Shown in pieces: positions 1 through 7,116 of a DNA stretch of 9,338 nt (position 1 is the first letter of the stretch; each line of letters opens with the position of its first letter). A model generated the notes under the pieces. The model had not been told where the DNA came from, ran no database searches, and worked only from the letters and a program-made list of their open reading frames with translations. This DNA is from JAVBUZ01 sp031554725 (GTDB taxonomy: Bacteria; Bacillota; Clostridia; Lachnospirales; Lachnospiraceae). Both the position numbers and the translations under genes were made by a program. Where the stretch lies: the NCBI GenBank assembly GCA_031554725.1, contig JAVBUZ010000240.1, positions 1 through 9,338 on the forward strand, read 5' to 3'.

Positions 1-469
1 AGTGCAAATAAAGAGAGTTTGATATGGTCTGTGGTGGAATAATAATAATAAGTATTACACATGCAAACCATAGCTTCTTAAGTGGAAAATCAAATCTGGC
101 AAAGCCATATCCAACCAAAGTACAAACTGCAATCTGCAAAATGGCGATGGACATTGAAATACCAAAGGTGTTCCACAGGGTCTTTCCATAATCCATAAAA
201 TTATATGCTAACAGGTAATTTCCAGTTGAAAAATTTTCTGGTATGGTAATGACCATTGCATTATATAAATCTTCCTCCGCCATAAAGCTAATCGATATCT
301 TATTTAAAATAGGCTGAAGAATCATAAAACACATACCAAACAAAAGGAAAAATCTTATAAACTTATATACAGTCTGTGATACTACCTTTTTCAAATAGTA
401 ACCGTTTGACTTACGATTTCTTTCCCAAAACTTTTGATTCTTATCTTTTAGCTTCCCAATCTTAGTCAT
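1..469 (-). CDS. Carbohydrate ABC transporter permease, MalG-type (second pair), C-terminus cut off by window edge
   Basis: The frame opens at ATG 467-469 and runs without a stop to the window edge, giving 156 residues (MTKIGKLKDKNQKFW... to ...TISNSLYLH). A basic N-terminus is followed by a first membrane span at about 36-56, an extracytoplasmic stretch with EEDLYNAMVITIPENFSTGNY (65-85; key marks DLYN and IPENF), and two further hydrophobic segments at about 98-121 and 133-148 flanking YGFARFDFPLKKLWF (121-135). That last segment matches the equivalent AKYDFPGGKWFF of the first MalG-type permease in this operon, which supports homology. The EAA loop would lie beyond the edge. Its start overlaps the stop of the upstream MalF-type gene by eight bases, so the two are almost certainly co-translated partners. 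Whether further genes, such as a second binding protein, follow cannot be seen. Confidence 0.9.
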   Translation of the reverse strand, partial: MTKIGKLKDKNQKFWERNRKSNGYYLKKVVSQTVYKFIRFFLLFGMCFMILQPILNKISISFMAEEDLYNAMVITIPENFSTGNYLLAYNFMDYGKTLWNTFGISMSIAILQIAVCTLVGYGFARFDFPLKKLWFACVILIIIIPPQTISNSLYLH

Positions 470-1367
470 AATAGTAAACCCCCTTTGATATAATCAGTGA
501 GCTTATACCTATAATGGCAATAACGATTGCAAAATATATCCATGCCATTGCAGAGGAGAAGCCGTAATTGAGGTCAACAATCATTGTTTCGGTTATTTTT
601 TCCATGACCTCATTATCAGATCGCATACAGAAGTCTACGATGGTATATATCCAATTCACCAAAAACAAGGAGCTAATCATAGGGAAGGTTATCTTCCATA
701 GACTTTCCCATGAGGTACAGCCCTCAATCTGTGCTGCCTCATACATGCTTTCTGGAATTGTTTGGAGTCCTGATAAAAAGATAATAATCTGAATTCCTGA
801 TGATATTGCCACATCATAAATACCATCTACAATCTCAAAAACCTGCCTAAATGCCCTAGTTCCAATTCCTGCTGTAACAAGAATATTCTGGATTGCATCT
901 GTAATACTCGCATCATTGGTATTTTCCATAATTGCGCTTTGCAAACTTGCAAGTAGTGCATTGTCATATTCAATTCCTAAGATAACACCAGAAGAGAGGA
1001 TAACTGGTAAGAAAAATATTGCTCTTACAAATGCTCTTCCTTTAAACTTCTGATTTAATATTAGTGCCACAAATAAGCTAAACACCATGATAGCAAGTGA
1101 ATTAATTGCCATTCGACTTACTTCCTCTACAAGCAATCGATTGAACTCTGTATCTACCGTAAATGCTCTTAGATAATTTATTAAACCGCCAAACACGGGA
1201 TTCACGCCCCTAGGACTTACCTCCACATTACAGAAACTCATGTACAAAGACTGAAAGAACGGTTTCACCATAAATGTCAGGAAGCCTACGATAAAAGGCA
1301 GTATGAACAAATACCCCGATATTGCCTTTCTTTTTTGAAGACCCGCTAATTTCTTCTGTTTCTTCAT
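462..1367 (-). CDS. Sugar ABC transporter permease, divergent MalF-type (second pair)
   Basis: Integral membrane importer subunit, 301 residues. Hydrophobic segments are at about 17-38, 85-105, 112-132, 187-202, 230-245 and 273-294. The EAA loop that docks the ATPase is present at about 208-230 (MYEAAQIEGCTSWESLWK followed by ITFPM). Compared with the first MalF-type protein of the operon, the stretch between the third and fourth spans is long and acidic (about 133-185, with NDASITDAIQNILVTAGIGTR written here in part: NDASITDAIQ), and the usual W...G segment before EAA is replaced by SSGIQIIIFLSGLQTIPES. This marks a separate permease lineage rather than a recent duplicate. It follows the DUF5696-like gene by 36 bases and overlaps the next gene by eight bases, so it most likely works with that MalG-type partner. 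Role as an importer subunit is confident; substrate is unknown. Confidence 0.92.
   Translation of the reverse strand: MKKQKKLAGLQKRKAISGYLFILPFIVGFLTFMVKPFFQSLYMSFCNVEVSPRGVNPVFGGLINYLRAFTVDTEFNRLLVEEVSRMAINSLAIMVFSLFVALILNQKFKGRAFVRAIFFLPVILSSGVILGIEYDNALLASLQSAIMENTNDASITDAIQNILVTAGIGTRAFRQVFEIVDGIYDVAISSGIQIIIFLSGLQTIPESMYEAAQIEGCTSWESLWKITFPMISSLFLVNWIYTIVDFCMRSDNEVMEKITETMIVDLNYGFSSAMAWIYFAIVIAIIGISSLIISKGVYYYD
479..486 (-). promoter_or_regulatory. Ribosome binding site of second MalG-type permease
   Basis: AAAGGGGG on the minus strand, nine bases before the ATG at 467-469 and inside the coding end of the upstream permease. It supports this start and the eight-base gene overlap ATGACTAA. 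Confidence 0.75.
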
Positions 1368-1375
1368 ATCAACAA

Positions 1376-1381
1376 CCCTTT
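1376..1381 (-). promoter_or_regulatory. Ribosome binding site of second MalF-type permease
   Basis: AAAGGG on the minus strand, eight bases before the ATG at 1365-1367 and downstream of the small hairpin, so this hairpin does not occlude it. Confidence 0.65.
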
Positions 1382-1389
1382 CTAACTTT

Positions 1390-1402
1390 CCAGTATTACT
1401 GG
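1390..1402 (-). other. Small hairpin (perfect odd palindrome) in the longest intergenic gap
   Basis: CCAGTAATACTGG on the minus strand is a perfect 13-base palindrome; as RNA it can form a five-pair stem with a three-base loop. It begins one base after the TAA of the DUF5696-like gene, in the 36-base gap before the second permease pair. No U-run follows, so it is not a rho-independent terminator. It might act as a 3' stability or processing element, or be chance. Confidence 0.4.
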
Positions 1403-1403
1403 T

Positions 1404-3998
1404 TTAATGAACCGCTTTATAGTCTCTTGCTAGGACACTGGTTCCATCCTTTGCTTTATAATCCTGGTAACTATAATTTACATATACCTTTGTTCCATCT
1501 TCATAAGTGGTACAGGTAACCTTTTCAGTTAACCATTCGTGATCTACCATTCTCTGACTAAAGATGTGACCAAGCTCCGAATTATATCTTGTATAAATCT
1601 CAACCATTCTGTCATGCCAAGATGCATAATCTGCTGCAAAATACTTGCTGTATAAGGTTTTCTGCAATGCAAATGCTGTTTCATTCATCACCGTAAAGGA
1701 TAAACCCGCACCATACTCTGCTGATTTTAAAAGCTCATCCTCCATATCCTGAGTGAGGTTCAAAGACTCACCAGTATAGTTTACATATCCGTGGATTGCT
1801 AACTGGTAAAATGGCACCATCTGATCCACAATCGTGTATTCTGAACCGCCCAAGTCCATGGAATTTACCATATCCACATAGGCTGCTACATAATCATTTC
1901 CCATGTTAATCATAATGCTTTGGTCTTTCGCACTTAAATCCTTAAAAAGCTCAACCTGCGCATTTAGGGCTGCTTGCCTAGAAACCTTTTCGTCTCTGTC
2001 AAAGTCGGAGGATAAATCCTTTCCCATATTTTGGAAAGACACTCCTGCATTTCTTTTTTCGCTTTCTGCTGCAAGGTTTTTAGCCATCTGTACGATAAGC
2101 TTTCCTCTTAGTAAGTAGTACTCATCTTCCCAATCCATCAATCCATAGGTAACTGTAGAGTATGGCATTAGCTCTACCTTTTCCTTACTTACTAGTCTTG
2201 CCGCATCAAAGGCTGCGAAGAAACCGTCAAAAATATTACTATCGTAGGCATAGTCCGTTATGCCATCTAAATATATATTCATGTTACTTTCATTTGCAAA
2301 ATCAATGAAAGACTGTAGGTCTTTTTTACTTCCAAGTTCAGATAGTGGTTTCACTTTTTTTAGTATCTTTTGGTTTGCTCCACCATTCATCCAGCCTGTA
2401 AGCTTTACTGATACATTACTAAAGCCATCTTCATATAGCTCCTCTAAAATTTGCTTTGCTTCCTTATAGGAGGTTAATTTTAAAGGTTTAGATACTGGTA
2501 CACCAAATACTTGCTTTACCTTATCTACCGCACCTAGAATTTCAACTACTACAGGCGCCTCGCTGTCATCATTTAAAGTAAAGTCCTCTTTGTAGGTTTC
2601 TTCTAAATACTCATTATAAGCATTTGCCATTTCCACATAACTACCAGAATTTACAAATCGATAGCGATTTACTAAAGTTTCAGTAGGTATGCTTTCCTCA
2701 TAAACGAACATGGCTCCATTGTATTTGTCTGCTACTTCATATTGTTCTCTGTGAGCAATACTGTGAACAGCATTTACATAATTGTAGCTGTTGCTACGCC
2801 CACTAATATCTGCTTGGACTGCTGCGTAAGGTGCTCCCTCTTCTAAGATACAGATAAAAGAAGCATTCTCTTTTGATACACCAAAAACATTGTAGTAAGT
2901 TCTGGTTTCATGCACAACGGACTTTCGTCCCTGTGCCATGTCCCAGCCATATATGTTTGCATAATAGCTGTTCTGCGCAATCTTTCCGTTGTTAAAACGA
3001 ATCAAAGCGCCTCCGCCTTCTGGTACCAGCATAAACCCATTATCCTGCGTTCCTGCTGCACCAAAGTATGGTAAAACATTCAAATATAATAAAGGATAAT
3101 TTTCCTTGTATTCGATTTCTTCCATAGGAACTTCAACAATTAAGTCGTCCCCCTCTAGGCGATAAACAACATTGACATTAAATACTGGCTTATTTGACGT
3201 CTTCGTAGTCATATCAAGTGCTTTGTCTGCTGCGTAATCCTCTAGGGTATAGCCTGCCGCCTCAAAGAAATCTTGGAATTTTGATTTTATATTATCCTTT
3301 GCTGTGCTACGTAGCACATAAATAACTTCTGTCTCCAAAATAGGATAACTTGCTAAAAGCTCTTCCTTATTATCCTTTTTGCCCAAATTGTTTATGTCAT
3401 ATTTTTTGTAATATTCCTCTATCATAAGGAGATTACTTTTTGACATTTTTTCTGCTAGCTCTTTCATTCTTTCCACAGTTATAACTGGCGGAACGATGTA
3501 CTCTTTTTCCATATCGCCAATAGAGTAAAACACCTTAATGTAGTCCTCTCCCTGCTCTATGTCATAAATACCATTCTTCATACTATAGGCATAATTGTTA
3601 TACTTCGTATCTACACCATTTATAGTGCTATATGTCAAAAGAATGGTGGATTGTAACCTTTCTCTTTCAATTGCTAATGCTGCACTATCCTCTGCCGCAC
3701 CCTCTGGATTGGAATACCAGATTTCTCCTGTTTCCTTAACCTCCAAATAAAATTGAGTCGTTAAGGAATCCATAACTAACTTTATCTTCTCATTTTCCAA
3801 GACAAGATCAACGTCTTCTCCTTCAAATACATTAACCTTTACAATTTCTACTGGTTCTGGTTTCTCTTTATAAAAGGCAACTACCAATATTCCCGCCAAG
3901 ATAATCAGAAAGATAATCATCGGACCTATAAGGCTCTTTACCTGTTTTTTTATCGCAGCCTTTATTTCGCTATTTCTTACTGCTTTATCCTTTTTCAT
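1404..3998 (-). CDS. Large membrane-tethered extracytoplasmic protein resembling DUF5696, possible glycoside-hydrolase-like fold
   Basis: Protein of 864 residues, function not established. A Lys-rich cytoplasmic N-terminus (1-25) and one membrane span (about 24-42, GPMIIFLIILAGILVVAF) predict a signal anchor with the rest outside the cell. Residues about 55-475 are rich in beta-strand patterns and include LPYFGAAGTQDNGFMLVPEG and GGGALIRFNNGK (about 309-339), reminiscent of the beta-sandwich domain preceding barrel domains in several glycosidases. Residues about 485-800 look like an alternating alpha/beta barrel: VKLTGWMNGG (531-540), NIYLDGITDYAYD (574-586), VSFQNMGKDLSSDFDRDE (653-670), then an aromatic- and helix-rich end (WHDRMVEIYTRYNSELGHI). 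The layout and sequence style recall DUF5696 proteins, which I know as neighbours of sugar ABC transporters. Acidic residues D578, D582, D661 and D665 are candidates for a catalytic or ligand site, by inference only. It lies between the Yip1 gene and a second permease pair. The family name is a recollection, not a search result. Confidence 0.75.
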   Translation of the reverse strand: MKKDKAVRNSEIKAAIKKQVKSLIGPMIIFLIILAGILVVAFYKEKPEPVEIVKVNVFEGEDVDLVLENEKIKLVMDSLTTQFYLEVKETGEIWYSNPEGAAEDSAALAIERERLQSTILLTYSTINGVDTKYNNYAYSMKNGIYDIEQGEDYIKVFYSIGDMEKEYIVPPVITVERMKELAEKMSKSNLLMIEEYYKKYDINNLGKKDNKEELLASYPILETEVIYVLRSTAKDNIKSKFQDFFEAAGYTLEDYAADKALDMTTKTSNKPVFNVNVVYRLEGDDLIVEVPMEEIEYKENYPLLYLNVLPYFGAAGTQDNGFMLVPEGGGALIRFNNGKIAQNSYYANIYGWDMAQGRKSVVHETRTYYNVFGVSKENASFICILEEGAPYAAVQADISGRSNSYNYVNAVHSIAHREQYEVADKYNGAMFVYEESIPTETLVNRYRFVNSGSYVEMANAYNEYLEETYKEDFTLNDDSEAPVVVEILGAVDKVKQVFGVPVSKPLKLTSYKEAKQILEELYEDGFSNVSVKLTGWMNGGANQKILKKVKPLSELGSKKDLQSFIDFANESNMNIYLDGITDYAYDSNIFDGFFAAFDAARLVSKEKVELMPYSTVTYGLMDWEDEYYLLRGKLIVQMAKNLAAESEKRNAGVSFQNMGKDLSSDFDRDEKVSRQAALNAQVELFKDLSAKDQSIMINMGNDYVAAYVDMVNSMDLGGSEYTIVDQMVPFYQLAIHGYVNYTGESLNLTQDMEDELLKSAEYGAGLSFTVMNETAFALQKTLYSKYFAADYASWHDRMVEIYTRYNSELGHIFSQRMVDHEWLTEKVTCTTYEDGTKVYVNYSYQDYKAKDGTSVLARDYKAVH

Positions 3999-4008
3999 GA
4001 TTTCTTAT

Positions 4009-4013
4009 CCTCC
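4009..4013 (-). promoter_or_regulatory. Ribosome binding site of DUF5696-like gene
   Basis: GGAGG on the minus strand, ten bases before the ATG at 3996-3998, in the 20-base gap after the Yip1-family gene. The spacing is at the long end but the site is otherwise unambiguous. Confidence 0.75.
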
Positions 4014-4018
4014 AACCG

Positions 4019-4675
4019 TCACATTCGGAATATGATTTCCCTACACATCGAAACAAAATACGCAACACCCTGGCTAATCATACTGAAAAATAACAGCAGA
4101 ATAAATATCATGACCAGCATGGCAAACAGTGATCCTATCGTAAAGAAAATTGTCTTACTTATAGAGTACTCGTGTATTTCCATCATCGCTACTATGATAA
4201 GAAGACCTGCCCATATAATTGACAAAACGCTAAATACCGTATAAAACTCTGCTTCTTCCACTGTTACCACATTGCTAAAAATCATAAGTGGGAACTGTAT
4301 TAGCGCATATGGGGTAAGAGCATAGCATGTTGCCATATAAATCTGCTTTAAGGTTCCTTTGCCTTCAAACAAGGTGGTTAATCCCCAATTTCCTACACAC
4401 CAAAGTGCTAGTGGAAATATGACACTTGCCAAATACAAAAAGATATTGATGCCCTCCCAATAAACGCTCAAAAACATAAAATTGGTGAAGTACAGCTTAG
4501 AAACCCTGCAAACGAGCGTTAAAATTAGTATCGTATTTGCTGCTGCCAAAGAACCTCTCTTTTCATGGGTCAAATCCCAGAAACCGTCCATTGGATGCGT
4601 TATGCAGTAGAGTGCAAATCTTAGAGTATCTAGATAACGCTTAAAGTTTTCTTTCTTTTTTAATGAAGCTATCAT
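4019..4675 (-). CDS. Yip1-family multi-pass membrane protein
   Basis: Protein of 218 residues with a basic cytoplasmic N-terminus and about five hydrophobic segments (roughly 42-60, 77-98, 113-134, 146-166, 174-202). The segment ALYCITHPMDGFWDLTHEKRGS at about 21-42 (given as ALYCITHPMDGF and WDLTHEKRGS) is the characteristic entry of bacterial Yip1 domain proteins: an H-P followed by an aromatic-rich stretch before the first span. The central part TLKQIYMATCYALTPYAL at about 108-125 is also typical, with the Y/A-rich motif and P between spans. In eukaryotes Yip1 proteins are Golgi/ER membrane proteins; in bacteria the role is not established. Here it lies 20 bases from both flanking genes, which encode surface-exposed tethered proteins. 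A membrane-organising or accessory role with the transporter is an inference from this position. Alternative: an unrelated small five-span protein, which I think less likely. Confidence 0.82.
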   Translation of the reverse strand: MIASLKKKENFKRYLDTLRFALYCITHPMDGFWDLTHEKRGSLAAANTILILTLVCRVSKLYFTNFMFLSVYWEGINIFLYLASVIFPLALWCVGNWGLTTLFEGKGTLKQIYMATCYALTPYALIQFPLMIFSNVVTVEEAEFYTVFSVLSIIWAGLLIIVAMMEIHEYSISKTIFFTIGSLFAMLVMIFILLLFFSMISQGVAYFVSMCREIIFRM

Positions 4676-4680
4676 GCCTG

Positions 4681-4686
4681 CCTCCG
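4681..4686 (-). promoter_or_regulatory. Ribosome binding site of Yip1-family gene
   Basis: CGGAGG on the minus strand, five bases before the ATG at 4673-4675, within the 20-base gap after the NHL protein gene. It confirms the start. Confidence 0.8.
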
Positions 4687-4695
4687 TTTCATTTC

Positions 4696-6195
4696 TTACT
4701 GTTTAAAAATATCTGCCGTGTCAATATCATGCTTAATTTTCTTAATTTTGCCAATGATAAGCGGTACACATAGAACTAGGAATACTGCCAAGAAAATCCA
4801 TAGGATATTTTCCTCTACCCATTGCTTTCGATATTGCTTAAACGCTTTGGAATAATTATCATCATCATATTTTAGTTCAAAATAATCCATGGCTTCTCGG
4901 TATTTTTCCTGACGTAACAAGCTTCTTCCAATACCTATATATGCCAAATCATAATTTCCATTTAAAACCATTACTTTCTTCCATGTCTCTCCGGAAGTAT
5001 AATATTCACCTGCTTGAAACTGCTCTATTGCTTGATAAATCAAAGAGCCAAATTCTGTTGGTGTAAATAAAGTCACGCTAGCGTCAAGTGCATCTAGTAC
5101 TAGTAAGTCGTGACCCATATGTTCAATTGCTGTTGGTTGTTTAAAATATCCATCTACATTTCCGTTTCCACCAAAAGCAAATAGTAACCTACCTTGATCG
5201 TCATAAGCAAACAGTCTTCCTCTATTTTTATCTAATGCTACATACACATCATTTTCTAGAGTTGTAATATCTGTCATCTTTGAAGGGCCATCATAGCCGC
5301 CGCCTTCATCCCAGTATATATCTCCAATGACATACCATTCACCGTTTCTGACTAGGATATCATTTCCCATCATATTTAGTTTTCTGATAGGATCAGCCGT
5401 TCCGTCATCCAAATCTGCGTTGGAAACATTAGAGGTTACTGCATAGATAAATCCCTCATAATCCATATAAATATTGTCATATTCTGTTGGAACAAAGGAC
5501 TCTAACTGAGCACGCTGTGCCTTAGTTGACAACTTTTTCCACACATAATCCGTCCAGTTATAGGTAACCTTGGTTGCCCCAACAAAGCCTGAAAACACAC
5601 CATCTGATTCAAATTTTATGGTACCCTTATTTACGTTTACTGCTACGCAGTATACTCTCCCAGCGGTATCTACTGCCAATTTGTTTGGCAAAAAGCTAAG
5701 GGATTGGTCAAAGTTGGAATCTGTGGGTTTGGTAAACTCCATAACATAGTTTAAATCCATATCCAGCTTCAAAATTCTTTCATTGTTCTTATCACAGATA
5801 TACATATAACCGTCTTGGGTTACAGCAATGTCTGTTGGAGAAGAAAAGGTGTTTTTTTCCACATCCCCTGAAAAGCTGTCAATAATTCTACATACTTCTA
5901 GCTTTTCCCTGCTGACACGTTTTAGCTCAACAATTCTGTTGTTTCCCGTATCGCAAATATAAACCATATCATCATATACGAACAAACCACTTGGAGAACT
6001 AAATCCTTTTTCTAGTCCCATTTCTACTGCTGTGTATACACCTACTACGCTATAGGCATCTGGTGAATATTGTATATCCCCCCAATAGTCATAATTATAG
6101 GTATATCCTTCTTCTGCCTGTGCAGTCATACAACAGCCTGCCATAAGAAGAAGGCTTACTGCCAGTGCACCAAATCTTTTAAGCATTTTTCTCAT
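4696..6195 (-). CDS. Secreted membrane-anchored NHL-repeat beta-propeller protein with TPR-like region and C-terminal membrane span
   Basis: Protein of 499 residues, function unknown. Residues 1-27 form an export signal (basic MRKMLKR, hydrophobic ALAVSLLLMAG, then either an imperfect lipobox at GCC or a signal peptidase I site after AQA). NHL-type repeats follow: about 64-92 (FSSPSGLFVYDD...YICDTGNNRIVEL) and 116-152 (FSSPTDIAVTQDG...YICDKNNERILKL) are textbook; weaker blades are at about 168-205, 238-275, 306-340 and 345-375. Residues about 383-455 look helical and TPR-like (QAIEQFQAGEYYTSGETWKK, then a second A/Y-rich helix pair with EKYREAMDYFE). One membrane span at about 464-482 is followed by a Lys-rich cytoplasmic tail. 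The propeller should therefore sit outside the cell, tethered to the membrane. NHL propellers commonly bind proteins or sugars, sometimes acting as enzymes; no catalytic set is recognisable here. The start is chosen at the ATG with GAGG six bases upstream, rather than the GTG at 6205-6207. It lies between importer genes and the Yip1 gene. Confidence 0.87.
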   Translation of the reverse strand: MRKMLKRFGALAVSLLLMAGCCMTAQAEEGYTYNYDYWGDIQYSPDAYSVVGVYTAVEMGLEKGFSSPSGLFVYDDMVYICDTGNNRIVELKRVSREKLEVCRIIDSFSGDVEKNTFSSPTDIAVTQDGYMYICDKNNERILKLDMDLNYVMEFTKPTDSNFDQSLSFLPNKLAVDTAGRVYCVAVNVNKGTIKFESDGVFSGFVGATKVTYNWTDYVWKKLSTKAQRAQLESFVPTEYDNIYMDYEGFIYAVTSNVSNADLDDGTADPIRKLNMMGNDILVRNGEWYVIGDIYWDEGGGYDGPSKMTDITTLENDVYVALDKNRGRLFAYDDQGRLLFAFGGNGNVDGYFKQPTAIEHMGHDLLVLDALDASVTLFTPTEFGSLIYQAIEQFQAGEYYTSGETWKKVMVLNGNYDLAYIGIGRSLLRQEKYREAMDYFELKYDDDNYSKAFKQYRKQWVEENILWIFLAVFLVLCVPLIIGKIKKIKHDIDTADIFKQ

Positions 6196-6201
6196 ATCCC
6201 A

Positions 6202-6205
6202 CCTC
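6202..6205 (-). promoter_or_regulatory. Ribosome binding site deciding the start of the NHL protein gene
   Basis: GAGG on the minus strand, six bases before the ATG at 6193-6195. It partly covers the in-frame GTG at 6205-6207, which has only a poor purine stretch upstream. This favours the ATG and shortens the longest possible frame by four residues. Confidence 0.7.
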
Positions 6206-6209
6206 ACCG

Positions 6210-7115
6210 TTATTCTTTCAATCCGGAGCTTGCCATAGTTTCAAGTATCTGACTTTCTGACAGTATAAATATGGCAATGGGAACTAGCATAATGATTACG
6301 GTAACTGCCGCTGCCTGACCCGTTCTTGCAATTCCACCACTTTGTATCTGCTGCAAAGCATATACAAGGGTCTTTTTCTCTTCCGAATAGATAAACGTTG
6401 CCGCTCTATTATTCCATAGACCTTGTACCGAAAAGATAATTAAGGTCAACCATGCTGGCTTAACATTGGGCATAACAATACCAGAAAATACTCTCCATTC
6501 ATTAGCTCCATCAATCTTTGCTGCCTCAATGAGTGACATTGGCAAGCCTTCCATGAACTGCTTCATAAGGAAAAGTCCAATCGGTGCCGCAAAGGAAGGA
6601 ATAATGATAGCCCAATATGAATCGATTAATCCCATCGCATTAATAATCAAGTAGTTAGGAATCATAGTTACATATCCACTGAACATAAGTGCTACAACTA
6701 CGATATTGAAAAACCATTTGCCACCCGGGAAATCATACTTTGCCAAAACAAAGGCTGCCATGGATGCTATAATCAAATGTCCAATCGTTCCTACTGCGGT
6801 AATAAAAACAGTGTTAAATATGTATCTGGAAAAGGTCACCCACGATTTTCCCATAGTAACAAACAAATCCTGAAAGTTATCAAATGTTGGGTTTTGTGCA
6901 AATAGCTTTGGTGGGAACATAAACAATTCATCCAAAGGCTTCAGTGCACTACTTATTGCAAACACTAGTGGAAAAACCATAACCATTGCTACAAAGATTA
7001 GGAATAAGTATAAGGCTATATCACCTACTCTAGAGCGATTGGGTTTTCTTCTTTTTAGTTTGAATTTGAATGACCTATGTTGTACCTTGGTCTCATCTTT
7101 TTTCTTTTTACTCAT
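6210..7115 (-). CDS. Carbohydrate ABC transporter permease, MalG-type (first pair)
   Basis: Second membrane subunit of the importer, 301 residues, a normal length for MalG/LplC-type permeases. A very basic cytoplasmic N-terminus (about residues 3-29, many Lys/Arg) precedes six hydrophobic segments beginning near 33-56. Family marks include SSALKPLDELFMFPP after the first membrane span, YDFPGGKWFF at about 127-136, and the EAA loop at about 196-220 (IEAAKIDGANEWRVF followed by IVMPNVKP), which contacts the ATPase. It should pair with the MalF-type protein encoded one base upstream. The following gene starts 14 bases after its TAA stop. The C-terminus MASSGLKE resembles the conserved tail of Firmicute relatives of this permease class. 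Confidence 0.95.
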   Translation of the reverse strand: MSKKKKDETKVQHRSFKFKLKRRKPNRSRVGDIALYLFLIFVAMVMVFPLVFAISSALKPLDELFMFPPKLFAQNPTFDNFQDLFVTMGKSWVTFSRYIFNTVFITAVGTIGHLIIASMAAFVLAKYDFPGGKWFFNIVVVALMFSGYVTMIPNYLIINAMGLIDSYWAIIIPSFAAPIGLFLMKQFMEGLPMSLIEAAKIDGANEWRVFSGIVMPNVKPAWLTLIIFSVQGLWNNRAATFIYSEEKKTLVYALQQIQSGGIARTGQAAAVTVIIMLVPIAIFILSESQILETMASSGLKE

Positions 7116-7116
7116 A

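Noticed and set aside
38..51. AAT triplet run as a possible microsatellite or phase-variable tract
   Set aside because: Only four units. It encodes an Ile run inside a membrane span, and changes in unit number would not shift the frame.
568..792. Plus-strand open frame of 74 codons
   Set aside because: It lies wholly opposite the second MalF-type permease gene, has no credible ribosome binding context and no family resemblance; a shadow of the real gene.
1390..1402. Palindrome as a transcription terminator
   Set aside because: The stem is five pairs and no U-run follows on the transcript; the next gene has its own ribosome binding site 36 bases on, consistent with read-through.
1322..2469. 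Plus-strand open frames of 65-71 codons near 1322, 1903 and 2260
   Set aside because: They are mainly antisense to the DUF5696-like gene (the first also crosses the end of the permease gene) and have Ser/Phe/Leu-rich compositions typical of reverse-frame noise.
4032..4244. Plus-strand open frame of 70 codons
   Set aside because: Antisense to the Yip1-family gene, without recognisable domains or start signal.
6070..6252. Plus-strand open frame of 60 codons
   Set aside because: Antisense across the junction of the NHL and first MalG-type genes, both of which are well supported.
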